Source of the DNA: Bacteroidales bacterium
GTDB taxonomy: Bacteria > Bacteroidota > Bacteroidia > Bacteroidales > F082
DNA length: 37,333 nucleotides
Assembly (NCBI GenBank): GCA_017537965.1
Contig: JAFYJV010000026.1
Location: 1-37,333, forward strand
Direction: 5' to 3'
Both the position numbers and the translations under genes were made by a program. Below are positions 31,462-37,333 of this stretch, piece by piece. The notes under the pieces were generated by a model that was given only the letters and a program-made list of their open reading frames with translations, was not told where the DNA came from and did no database searches. Each line of letters starts with the position of its first letter. Position 1 is the first letter of the stretch.

Positions 31462-32172
31462 ATGACTAGAGCGGAAGACAAATCCATCAAAAGCTGGGCA
31501 GCGGACGACCGTCCTAGGGAGAAGCTGATCACCAAAGGGAAAACCGCACTCAGCAACGCCGAGCTGATAGCCATCCTCATCGGTTCAGGCCAGGGAGGCC
31601 GCTCGGCAGTAGCGCTCGCCAGGGAAGTACTAAGCAATTGCGAAGACAGCCTCGTCAAACTATCGAAACTCAGCCTCGAAGAACTGATGCAGCACAAGGG
31701 CATCGGAGAAGCCAAAGCGGTTAGCATCATCGCCGCACTTGAACTTGGGAAACGACGACGTCTCAGCACACCCGAGGAGTGCCTGGCCATCACCAACAGC
31801 AAAGACGCCTACGAGTGTTTTCTCCCTCTCATCGAGAACCCCTCCACTGAGAATTTCCTGGTGGCCTACCTGAACCAGAGAAACCATGTCATTAAGACGG
31901 AACGCATCAGCACTGGAGGTCTCACCGCCACTCTCGCCGACCCCAAAGTGATCTTCAAAAACGCCCTCCTGAAAGGTGCCACCGCCATGGTAATCTGCCA
32001 CAACCATCCATCGGGAGTCATAAAACCAAGCAAAGATGACAAACAATTGACAAAAAAACTTATCTTCGCAGGAAAAATCATGGACATCTTCGTCATGGAC
32101 CACCTCATCATCGGCGACAACACCTATTTCAGCTTCGCCGAAAACGGAATGATGGACGAGCATTGCCTATGA
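31462..32172 (+). CDS. radC: RadC family JAB/MPN-domain protein
   Basis: The protein has 236 residues, full length for the family. An N-terminal helix-hairpin-helix-like region (SIKSWAADDRPREKL, LMQHKGIGEAKAVSII) precedes the JAB1/MPN metalloprotease-like domain. The zinc motif is complete: E in KTERISTGG, and H-x-H plus D in CHNHPSGVIKPSKDD. RadC's original repair role was withdrawn, and its real activity is uncertain. Upstream, TAACTTGC is only a weak -7 box. wecB begins 41 bases later and could be cotranscribed. Confidence 0.92.
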   Translation: MTRAEDKSIKSWAADDRPREKLITKGKTALSNAELIAILIGSGQGGRSAVALAREVLSNCEDSLVKLSKLSLEELMQHKGIGEAKAVSIIAALELGKRRRLSTPEECLAITNSKDAYECFLPLIENPSTENFLVAYLNQRNHVIKTERISTGGLTATLADPKVIFKNALLKGATAMVICHNHPSGVIKPSKDDKQLTKKLIFAGKIMDIFVMDHLIIGDNTYFSFAENGMMDEHCL

Positions 32173-32213
32173 CAATAAAAAACTAAACATCTCAAAACCA
32201 ACAAAATAAAACG

Positions 32214-33368
32214 ATGAAAATAGTCACCATCATCGGAGCGAGGCCACAGATTATCAAGGCAGCGGGACTGAGCAGGATCATCCATGAGCACTACGCCGAC
32301 CGCATCCGGGAAGTCATTGTCCATACCGGGCAACATTACGACGAAAACATGTCGCAAGTGTTCATCAATGAACTCGGCATCCCTCAACCCGACTACAATC
32401 TCCATGTGGGATCGGCCAGCCATGGCATCCAAACCGCCAGAATGATCGAAGGCATTGAACGCATCCTTCTTGACGAGAAACCCGACTACATCGTTCTTTA
32501 CGGTGACACCAACTCCACGCTTGCTGGAGCCGTAGCCGCTTCCAAGATCCAAGTACCCATTGTGCACATCGAAGCTGGATTGCGGTCGTTCAACAAAAGC
32601 ATGCCCGAGGAGATCAACCGCATCGTGTGCGACCATTGCTCCACCCTGCTCTTCACCCCTACCCTTGCCGGATTTGAGAATCTTGCCCGTGAAGGTTTCA
32701 AGACGGACAATGACGGACCTTACAACATCGACAATCCGAAGGTGTTCCACTGTGGCGACATCATGTACGACAACAGCCTGTATTTCTCAACGGTAGCCGA
32801 TCAAAAAGTGGATGTGCTGAAGCGGTTGGATCTGGAAGGGAAACCCTTTGTCCTTACCACCCTTCACCGCAACAACAACACCGACGACAAGCTGCGGCTG
32901 AACAGTATCGTAGAGGCCGTCATGGAGCTATCGAAAGAAACCGTCGTCGTCTTGCCTTTGCACCCAAGGACGCGAAAAATGATCAACCAGCTGCTGGATG
33001 AAGACAAGGTCGTTCGGCTGTTTCACACCGACAACATCATCATCACCGATCCCGTGTCGTTTTTGGAGATGATCCAGCTGGAAAAACACGCCAGCCTGGT
33101 GATGACCGATTCGGGCGGTGTGCAGAAAGAGTCCTATTTCTTCAAGAAACCCTGCGTCATCCTGAGGCCTGAGACCGAGTGGGTAGAGATTGTGAAGACA
33201 GGGGCCGCCACCTTGGTGGATGCCGACCAGGACAAGATCCTTCAGACCTGCAGACACTATCTGCAACAACCGCCCGTCAACTTCCCTGAAGTTTTTGGCG
33301 ACGGCCATGCTGCGGAATTCATGCTGGAACAAATGACCCAATGCCACAACGACAAAACCCCTGATTGA
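32214..33368 (+). CDS. wecB: UDP-N-acetylglucosamine 2-epimerase (non-hydrolysing)
   Basis: The protein has 384 residues. The family motifs are all present: VTIIGARPQIIKAAGLSRII at the start, HTGQHYDENMS, YGDTNSTLAGA, HIEAGLRSFNKSMPEEINR, TLHRNNNTDD and TDSGGVQKESYFFKKPC. It interconverts UDP-GlcNAc and UDP-ManNAc, supplying ManNAc-type sugars for surface polysaccharide. Only one base separates its stop from the following hydrolase gene, so the two are coupled. No dehydrogenase or polymer genes lie nearby, so the destination polysaccharide cannot be named. Confidence 0.93.
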   Translation: MKIVTIIGARPQIIKAAGLSRIIHEHYADRIREVIVHTGQHYDENMSQVFINELGIPQPDYNLHVGSASHGIQTARMIEGIERILLDEKPDYIVLYGDTNSTLAGAVAASKIQVPIVHIEAGLRSFNKSMPEEINRIVCDHCSTLLFTPTLAGFENLAREGFKTDNDGPYNIDNPKVFHCGDIMYDNSLYFSTVADQKVDVLKRLDLEGKPFVLTTLHRNNNTDDKLRLNSIVEAVMELSKETVVVLPLHPRTRKMINQLLDEDKVVRLFHTDNIIITDPVSFLEMIQLEKHASLVMTDSGGVQKESYFFKKPCVILRPETEWVEIVKTGAATLVDADQDKILQTCRHYLQQPPVNFPEVFGDGHAAEFMLEQMTQCHNDKTPD

Positions 33369-33369
33369 C

Positions 33370-34302
33370 ATGAGAATAAAGATCTTTATAGCCGCCACCA
33401 TCCTGCTACTCTGCAGCTTGAGCATGATGGCCCAAGAAAAAACCACCTATCCTTTCGTTGAACGTGACTCGACGCTGTATTTGGATGTACATCGACCCGC
33501 CATAGCGAGACCAGACAAAGCAGCAGTGCTCTCCGTTTTCGGCGGAGGATTCATCGTTGGCAAGCGTGACGACAACTATCAGACGGCATTGGCCGACTCG
33601 CTGGTCAAGCGTGGTTTCACTGTGATAAACATCGATTACCGTCTCGGCTTGAAAGACAGCGTAATGGTAGCCAGCCATAGCAGATTGCTGGATGCCGACG
33701 ACCTGTTCCAGTACTGCATCGACATCGCCACTGAAGACTGTGCCGCCGCCATTGCCTGGGTTGTCACCCATGCCGAGGAAATCAACGTTGATCCATCAAG
33801 AATTGCACTGACAGGAAGTTCGGCAGGTGCCATCACCGTATTGCAACTCGACTATTGCCGTGCCAACGGGCTGCCTCAGTCTTCGGTCTTGCCCGAAGGA
33901 TGGAAGCCTGCCGCTGTGATTCCCTATTCGGGAGGCGTGATGTGCCGCAAGCGCGACCTGAAATACGACACCCCGCCAGCGCCCACCCTGCTATTGCATG
34001 GCACCAAAGACAAGATCGTGGCCTATAAGAGTTTCGGGTTACCTTTTCACGCCAAGCTCTTAGGTTCCAAGACCATTGACAAGAAGATGAACAAGCATGG
34101 CATCCCCCATTGGTTCATCCGTTTCGAGGGCATCGGACATGAGGTCGCCTCGTGGTTTCCTGGATCCGTTGACCTATTCTGCGCTTTCGTTGACCAGGCC
34201 CTGGCCGGACGCATTTCCAGCCTTGACGCCACCATGAGCGACAGCGAACTGAAACCCACCCGTTGGACCGACATGAGCCTTCTTGAGCTCTATAAAAAAT
34301 AA
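33370..34302 (+). CDS. Secreted alpha/beta hydrolase (esterase/lipase type)
   Basis: The protein has 310 residues with a signal peptide (residues 4-21, ending SMMAQ). The alpha/beta hydrolase fold shows an oxyanion motif FGGGFIVGKRDD, the nucleophile elbow GSSAGA, an acidic residue in LHGTKDKIVAYKS and a His in GIGHEVASWF. This fits the BD-FAE/carbohydrate-esterase-like or lipase group. It probably deacetylates or de-esterifies a glycan or small ester in the periplasm. It starts one base after the wecB stop and is cotranscribed; a link to the ManNAc polymer is possible but unproven. Confidence 0.83.
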   Translation: MRIKIFIAATILLLCSLSMMAQEKTTYPFVERDSTLYLDVHRPAIARPDKAAVLSVFGGGFIVGKRDDNYQTALADSLVKRGFTVINIDYRLGLKDSVMVASHSRLLDADDLFQYCIDIATEDCAAAIAWVVTHAEEINVDPSRIALTGSSAGAITVLQLDYCRANGLPQSSVLPEGWKPAAVIPYSGGVMCRKRDLKYDTPPAPTLLLHGTKDKIVAYKSFGLPFHAKLLGSKTIDKKMNKHGIPHWFIRFEGIGHEVASWFPGSVDLFCAFVDQALAGRISSLDATMSDSELKPTRWTDMSLLELYKK

Positions 34303-34317
34303 AATTTCAGCAACTGC

Positions 34318-34347
34318 TTGTTTATTAAGGAAAAAGCATTATCTTTG
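34318..34347 (+). promoter_or_regulatory. Promoter of the rpsF-rpsR-rplI operon
   Basis: TTG at 34318-34320 and TATCTTTG at 34340-34347 are spaced by 19 bases. The leader to the rpsF ATG is about 50 bases, long enough for autoregulatory binding, but no defined structure was recognised. Confidence 0.78.
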
Positions 34348-34403
34348 CACTCGCTTTTCGAAGCAAATAACAAAACTATTAAATCTTTAATTATCAGTAA
34401 ATT

Positions 34404-34754
34404 ATGAATCAGTACGAAACCGTTTTCATTGTTACTCCCGTTTTGTCTGAAGATCAGATGAAGGAAGCGGTAAAGAAATTTGAAGATCATCTGGCCACTG
34501 TCGGCGCAGAGATCGTTCATGAAGAGCACTGGGGCATGCGCAAACTGGCATACCCGATCCAGAAGAAATCCACAGGCTTCTATCAGTTGATAGAGTACAA
34601 AGCCGAAGGCGACATCATTGCCGACCTTGAAACCGAACTCAAGCGTGACGAGCGCATCCTCCGTTTCCTGACGGTGAAGCTTGACAAGCACGCCATCGCC
34701 TACAACGAGAAGAAACGCAAGAAAGCCCAGGAACAAGCCGAGGCCCAAGCTTAA
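34404..34754 (+). CDS. rpsF: 30S ribosomal protein S6
   Basis: The protein has 116 residues. The start [19 protein letters not shown], the [20 protein letters not shown] block and [15 protein letters not shown] are typical of bS6. The tail is Lys/Glu/Ala-rich. bS6 pairs with bS18 in the platform of the small subunit, matching the next gene. First gene of the rpsF-rpsR-rplI operon, with a 32-base gap to rpsR and no ssb between them. Confidence 0.97.
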   Translation: MNQYETVFIVTPVLSEDQMKEAVKKFEDHLATVGAEIVHEEHWGMRKLAYPIQKKSTGFYQLIEYKAEGDIIADLETELKRDERILRFLTVKLDKHAIAYNEKKRKKAQEQAEAQA

Positions 34755-34786
34755 AACATCTTGTCTAACATTAAAACTCAAAAGAA

Positions 34787-35059
34787 ATGGCACAACAAGC
34801 TAACAACGATATCAAATACTTGACTCCTATCGCAGTCGATACCAAGAGAAAGAAATACTGCCGCTTCAAGAAGAACCGCATCAAATACATCGACTACAAA
34901 GATGCCGACTTCCTTCTGAAGTTCGTGAACGAACAAGGCAAGATCCTGCCTCGCCGCATCACCGGCACTTCCACCAAATATCAAAAGAAAGTTGCACAGG
35001 CTATCAAGAGAGCACGCCACCTCGCCCTCATGCCGTTTGTTGCTGATATGCTGAAATAA
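34787..35059 (+). CDS. rpsR: 30S ribosomal protein S18
   Basis: The protein has 90 residues. [18 protein letters not shown] and [20 protein letters not shown] are the bS18 signatures, followed by the basic C-terminus [18 protein letters not shown]. It binds 16S rRNA as a heterodimer with bS6. It lies between rpsF and rplI in the operon, 14 bases before rplI. Confidence 0.97.
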   Translation: MAQQANNDIKYLTPIAVDTKRKKYCRFKKNRIKYIDYKDADFLLKFVNEQGKILPRRITGTSTKYQKKVAQAIKRARHLALMPFVADMLK

Positions 35060-35073
35060 TAGGAGGATTAGAC

Positions 35074-35523
35074 ATGGAAATTATTCTGAAACAAGACATT
35101 AACAACTTAGGCTATAAGAACGAAATCGTCACCGTGAAAGACGGTTACGCTCGCAATTATTTGATCCCCAACAAGATGGCCATCCTCGCAACGGAAAGAA
35201 ACCGCAAGATGCTGGCTGAGGAGATCCGTCAACAAGCCCATAAGGAAGAGAAGATCAAGAACGAAGCCATGGACAAAGCCAAGGCTCTCGAAGGCCTGAA
35301 GCTCACCATCGGCGCCAAAGCCGCTGCCACAGGCAAGATCTTCGGATCAGTCAACTCCATCCAGATCGCCAACGCCATCAAGGAAGCTTGCAACATCGAG
35401 ATCGACCGCAAGCAAATCGTGATGAACGAAGAGGCCGTGAAGGAACTCGGCAACTACAAAGCCAAAGTCAGACTCCACAAGGACGTCCAGACTGAGATCG
35501 AATTCGAAGTGGTCGCTGAATAA
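35074..35523 (+). CDS. rplI: 50S ribosomal protein L9
   Basis: The protein has 149 residues. The N-terminal rRNA-binding domain (LKQDINNLGYKNEIVTVKDG, YARNYLIPNKMA) is joined by a long central helix (about residues 42-75) to the C-terminal domain (GKIFGSVNSIQIANAI, VRLHKDVQTEIEFEVV). bL9 bridges neighbouring ribosomes and supports frame maintenance. Last gene of the operon; a UUCG-loop terminator follows 25 bases after the stop. Confidence 0.97.
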   Translation: MEIILKQDINNLGYKNEIVTVKDGYARNYLIPNKMAILATERNRKMLAEEIRQQAHKEEKIKNEAMDKAKALEGLKLTIGAKAAATGKIFGSVNSIQIANAIKEACNIEIDRKQIVMNEEAVKELGNYKAKVRLHKDVQTEIEFEVVAE

Positions 35524-35548
35524 TAAAGACGCATCCACCAAGATAAAA

Positions 35549-35583
35549 AAGGCTGTTTCTTCGGAAGCAGCCTTTATTTTTTT
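35549..35583 (+). terminator. Intrinsic terminator of the rpsF-rpsR-rplI operon
   Basis: AAGGCTG pairs with CAGCCTT and the inner TTC with GAA, closed by a TTCG tetraloop. It is followed by TTATTTTTTT. The T-run merges into the -7 box of the next gene. Confidence 0.92.
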
Positions 35584-35590
35584 ACCTTTG
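35583..35590 (+). promoter_or_regulatory. -7 box four bases before the rRNA methyltransferase start
   Basis: TACCTTTG matches TAnnTTTG and ends four bases before the ATG at 35595. A leaderless transcript is predicted. The -33 region would fall in the terminator stem and shows no TTG at the right distance. Confidence 0.6.
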
Positions 35591-35594
35591 CCAC

Positions 35595-36338
35595 ATGATT
35601 ACGAAAAACACCATCAAGCTTGTCCAGTCGCTGAAGCAACAAAAATTCCGGAAGGAACACCAACTATTTGTTGTCGAAGGCAGAAAAATGGTCGAAGAAC
35701 TACTCCGATCCTCGTTCGACATGGTTTATTTGTTTGCAACGGAACGTTATTGCAATGAAAACGGCATACCTGACGATCGTATGGAGACGGCAAGCGAGGT
35801 GCAGATGGCACAGATGAGCGGACAGGACACGCCTCCAGGCATCCTTGCCGTGGTGAGGATCCCGAAACGAACGAGACCCATATCGCATGAAGGCATGACC
35901 TTGGCATTAGACGGCATTGCCAACCCAGGCAACATGGGCACCATCATCCGCACGGCAGAGTGGTTTGGCGTCAAGGAGATTGTTTGCAGCGAGGATTGCG
36001 TGGAGATTTGGAATCCCAAGGTGATTCAAGCCACCATGGGATCCATTTTCAGAATGAATGTGGTGAGTGCTCCATTGGATGCCTACCTCATGGAAGAAAG
36101 AAATATGGGAAAAGCCATTTATGGAGCCTTGTTGGAAGGGGAAAACATCTTCAAGAAAGCCCAATGGGAGGACGGCATCATTGTGATTGGCAGCGAGTCG
36201 CACGGTATCCGAAGCAACATCCTGCCGTTCATCACGCATCCCATCACCATTCCGAGGGTGGGTGAAAGTGTCACAGAATCGTTGAACGCCTCCATGGCGA
36301 CAGGAATTATTTTAGCTGCGTTTGCCATGCATTCATAA
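35595..36338 (+). CDS. TrmH/SpoU family RNA 2'-O-methyltransferase
   Basis: The protein has 247 residues. An N-terminal substrate-binding domain (LKQQKFRKEHQLFVVEGRK) is followed by the SPOUT domain with its three motifs: ANPGNMGTIIRTAEWFG, IVIGSESHGIR, and PRVGESVTESLNASMATGI, which form the SAM-binding knot. Members methylate 2'-OH of rRNA or tRNA, for example RlmB on 23S G2251; the exact nucleotide cannot be read here. The ATG lies four bases after a -7 box. Confidence 0.9.
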   Translation: MITKNTIKLVQSLKQQKFRKEHQLFVVEGRKMVEELLRSSFDMVYLFATERYCNENGIPDDRMETASEVQMAQMSGQDTPPGILAVVRIPKRTRPISHEGMTLALDGIANPGNMGTIIRTAEWFGVKEIVCSEDCVEIWNPKVIQATMGSIFRMNVVSAPLDAYLMEERNMGKAIYGALLEGENIFKKAQWEDGIIVIGSESHGIRSNILPFITHPITIPRVGESVTESLNASMATGIILAAFAMHS

Positions 36339-36353
36339 TTTTATTTATATTTG
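36321..36353 (+). promoter_or_regulatory. Promoter of the zinc-ribbon CD225 gene
   Basis: TTTG at 36321-36324, inside the end of the methyltransferase gene, and TATATTTG at 36346-36353 are separated by 21 bases. The box ends 28 bases before the ATG. Confidence 0.7.
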
Positions 36354-36381
36354 TCGATTGAACAAAACAACCATTTGACTT

Positions 36382-36813
36382 ATGCCACGTTATTGCACAA
36401 ATTGCGGAAAGGCCATTGAAAACGATGGCAAGTTCTGCACCAATTGCGGAGCGCCTGCTCCTGTTGATCAACCCACCTACACTCAGCCCGATCCAGAGCC
36501 ACAATATGCCCGTCAGGAGACGCCGAAAGGTCCGAAACCCGCCAGTTACCTGGCACTTTCGATTTTGGCCACCATTTTCTGCTGCCTACCTTTCGGTATT
36601 GTGGCCATTGTCTTCTCGGCCAAGGTTGACAGTCATTGGAACGCTGGCAGGTTCATCGAAGCTCAAGAAGCCTCTCGCAAGGCTAAGACCTGGATGCTGG
36701 TCAGCGTCATTCTCGGTGCTGTGGCAATCATCAGTTACCTTGCGCTTGTGTTTTTTGGCATATCGCTTTTGGGAGGTGAAGAATTCCTTGAGATTTTAGA
36801 GAACTACAAATAA
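36382..36813 (+). CDS. Zinc-ribbon CD225/dispanin-like membrane protein
   Basis: The protein has 143 residues. A zinc ribbon at the N-terminus uses C5, C8, C19 and C22 (YCTNCGKAIEND, FCTNCGAP). A Pro/Gln-rich linker (23-50) leads to two membrane helices (about 54-75 and 104-130) with the CD225 signature between them (CCLPFGIVAIVFSAKVDSHW, ASRKAKTWMLVS). The cellular role is unknown in bacteria; zinc-ribbon CD225 proteins are common in Bacteroidota. The DUF2752 gene follows after 9 bases and is probably cotranscribed. Confidence 0.85.
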   Translation: MPRYCTNCGKAIENDGKFCTNCGAPAPVDQPTYTQPDPEPQYARQETPKGPKPASYLALSILATIFCCLPFGIVAIVFSAKVDSHWNAGRFIEAQEASRKAKTWMLVSVILGAVAIISYLALVFFGISLLGGEEFLEILENYK

Positions 36814-36822
36814 ATCACCTAA

Positions 36823-37185
36823 ATGAAAACAATTTACAAGATAATCCTATGGATCATAGGATTATCTTGTTTTGTTTTAATATATCACTTTTTTGATCCC
36901 ACACACAGCGACTTGGCACCGAAGTGTCCATTTTGGCTGTTGACGGGTTATTATTGTCCTGGGTGCGGATCGCAGCGAGCCATCCATTGTTTCCTGAACG
37001 GAAGTATCTGGGAAGGCATGCAACACAACTACCTGTTGTTGCCATCGCTTGTCTATGTGATTCTGTTGACGGTCGCTCCCAGGAATGGGAAGTTGATCAA
37101 AGCGCTTACCAGCAGCACAGCCTGTTGGATACTTTTTGCGGTATTCATGGCTTGGTGGTTGGTAAGGAATCTGGCAGGGATATAA
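36823..37185 (+). CDS. DUF2752 membrane protein
   Basis: The protein has 120 residues with three likely membrane helices (about 5-22, 70-88 and 96-117). The DUF2752 core is GYYCPGCGSQRAIHCFLNG, with C45 and C48 and an Arg followed by a helix and N in HNYLLLP. No function is established; DUF2752 genes often sit next to CD225 or TM2 genes, as here. Codons 5-16 contain a perfect 16-bp inverted repeat followed by a T-rich run, a hairpin inside the coding region. Confidence 0.82.
   Translation: MKTIYKIILWIIGLSCFVLIYHFFDPTHSDLAPKCPFWLLTGYYCPGCGSQRAIHCFLNGSIWEGMQHNYLLLPSLVYVILLTVAPRNGKLIKALTSSTACWILFAVFMAWWLVRNLAGI
36836..36870 (+). repeat. Perfect 16-bp inverted repeat with T-rich run inside the DUF2752 gene
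   Basis: ACAAGATAATCCTATG (36836-36851) and its exact reverse complement (36855-36870) are separated by GAT and followed by TTTGTTTTAA. In RNA this is a long hairpin with the look of an intrinsic terminator, starting 13 bases after the start codon's first base. Confidence 0.85.
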
Positions 37186-37211
37186 AACAAAAAATTCTTC
37201 CGACTTCCAAC

Positions 37212-37244
37212 AAAAAAAGCCCTTCCGCTTTCGCGGAGGGCTTT
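37212..37244 (-). terminator. Terminator of the rRNA operon
   Basis: On the minus strand AAAGCCC and the inner TCCGC pair with GCGGA and GGGCTTT, with one bulged base and a four-base loop. A run of seven Ts follows. It lies just after the 5S rRNA 3' end. On the plus strand only CTTTCTC follows the stem, so termination there would be weaker. Confidence 0.85.
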
Positions 37245-37252
37245 CTCGTAAG

Positions 37253-37333
<81 letters not shown>

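Overview
The window is a chromosome segment of a Bacteroidota bacterium, most likely of the order Bacteroidales. The evidence is consistent across the window. Most transcription units start behind a -7 box of the form TAnnTTTG, several with a TTG/TTTG -33 box 19-21 bases upstream. Recognisable Shine-Dalgarno sequences are absent. The gene content includes a PUR-family DUF3276 protein, DUF5683 between parB and dapB, an lpxD-lpxC-lpxA block, and porT (type IX secretion) directly after ubiE. Most of the window has a C-rich coding style of about 50% GC. The stretch from about 25.9 to 29.6 kb is clearly more AT-rich and looks like accessory DNA.

Layout. Positions 61-5881 (minus) hold a likely operon: a DEDDh exonuclease, an FAA-hydrolase-family enzyme, a secreted tricorn-type protease and a secreted transglutaminase-like protein. 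Positions 6017-15579 (plus) hold a DUF3276 protein, then a dense cell-cycle and envelope cluster: parA, parB, DUF5683, dapB, lepB, ftsK, a lolA-like gene and a glycosyltransferase. Positions 15554-18917 (minus) hold the lipid A genes lpxA, lpxC and lpxD and a small membrane-anchored protein; lpxC lacks the FabZ domain usually fused to it in this phylum. Positions 19052-22931 (plus) hold an aspartate-type aminotransferase, the heptose kinase hldE1, ubiE/menG and porT. They are followed by tRNA-Glu, a lipoate-protein ligase, an orphan TonB C-terminal domain and miaB.

The accessory stretch 25914-29531 carries a DUF1016/PDDEXK nuclease gene flanked by an 18-base direct repeat that copies part of the miaB tail. 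It also carries an SGNH hydrolase behind a structured leader RNA, and a four-helix-bundle/zinc-ribbon gene broken by one in-frame TGA. From 29608 onwards the core genome resumes: mtaB, rpsT, radC, wecB, a secreted alpha/beta hydrolase, rpsF-rpsR-rplI, a SpoU-family rRNA methyltransferase, a zinc-ribbon CD225-like membrane protein and a DUF2752 protein. The window ends in the 3' part of a 5S rRNA gene on the minus strand, the tail of an rRNA operon.

The strongest candidate for something undescribed is the leader of the SGNH hydrolase gene (28281-28563). It has a promoter, a 10-bp closed multi-hairpin fold, and an intrinsic terminator whose 3' arm is perfectly complementary over 9 bases to an upstream apical segment. 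This is the layout of a transcription-attenuating riboswitch, and I do not recognise the class. Other items worth attention are the readable reading frame across the TGA, two promoters so close to the start codon that the mRNAs should be leaderless (lplA, rRNA methyltransferase), perfect long palindromes inside hldE1 and the DUF2752 gene, the fabZ-less lpxC, and a palindromic repeat that supplies the end of mtaB.
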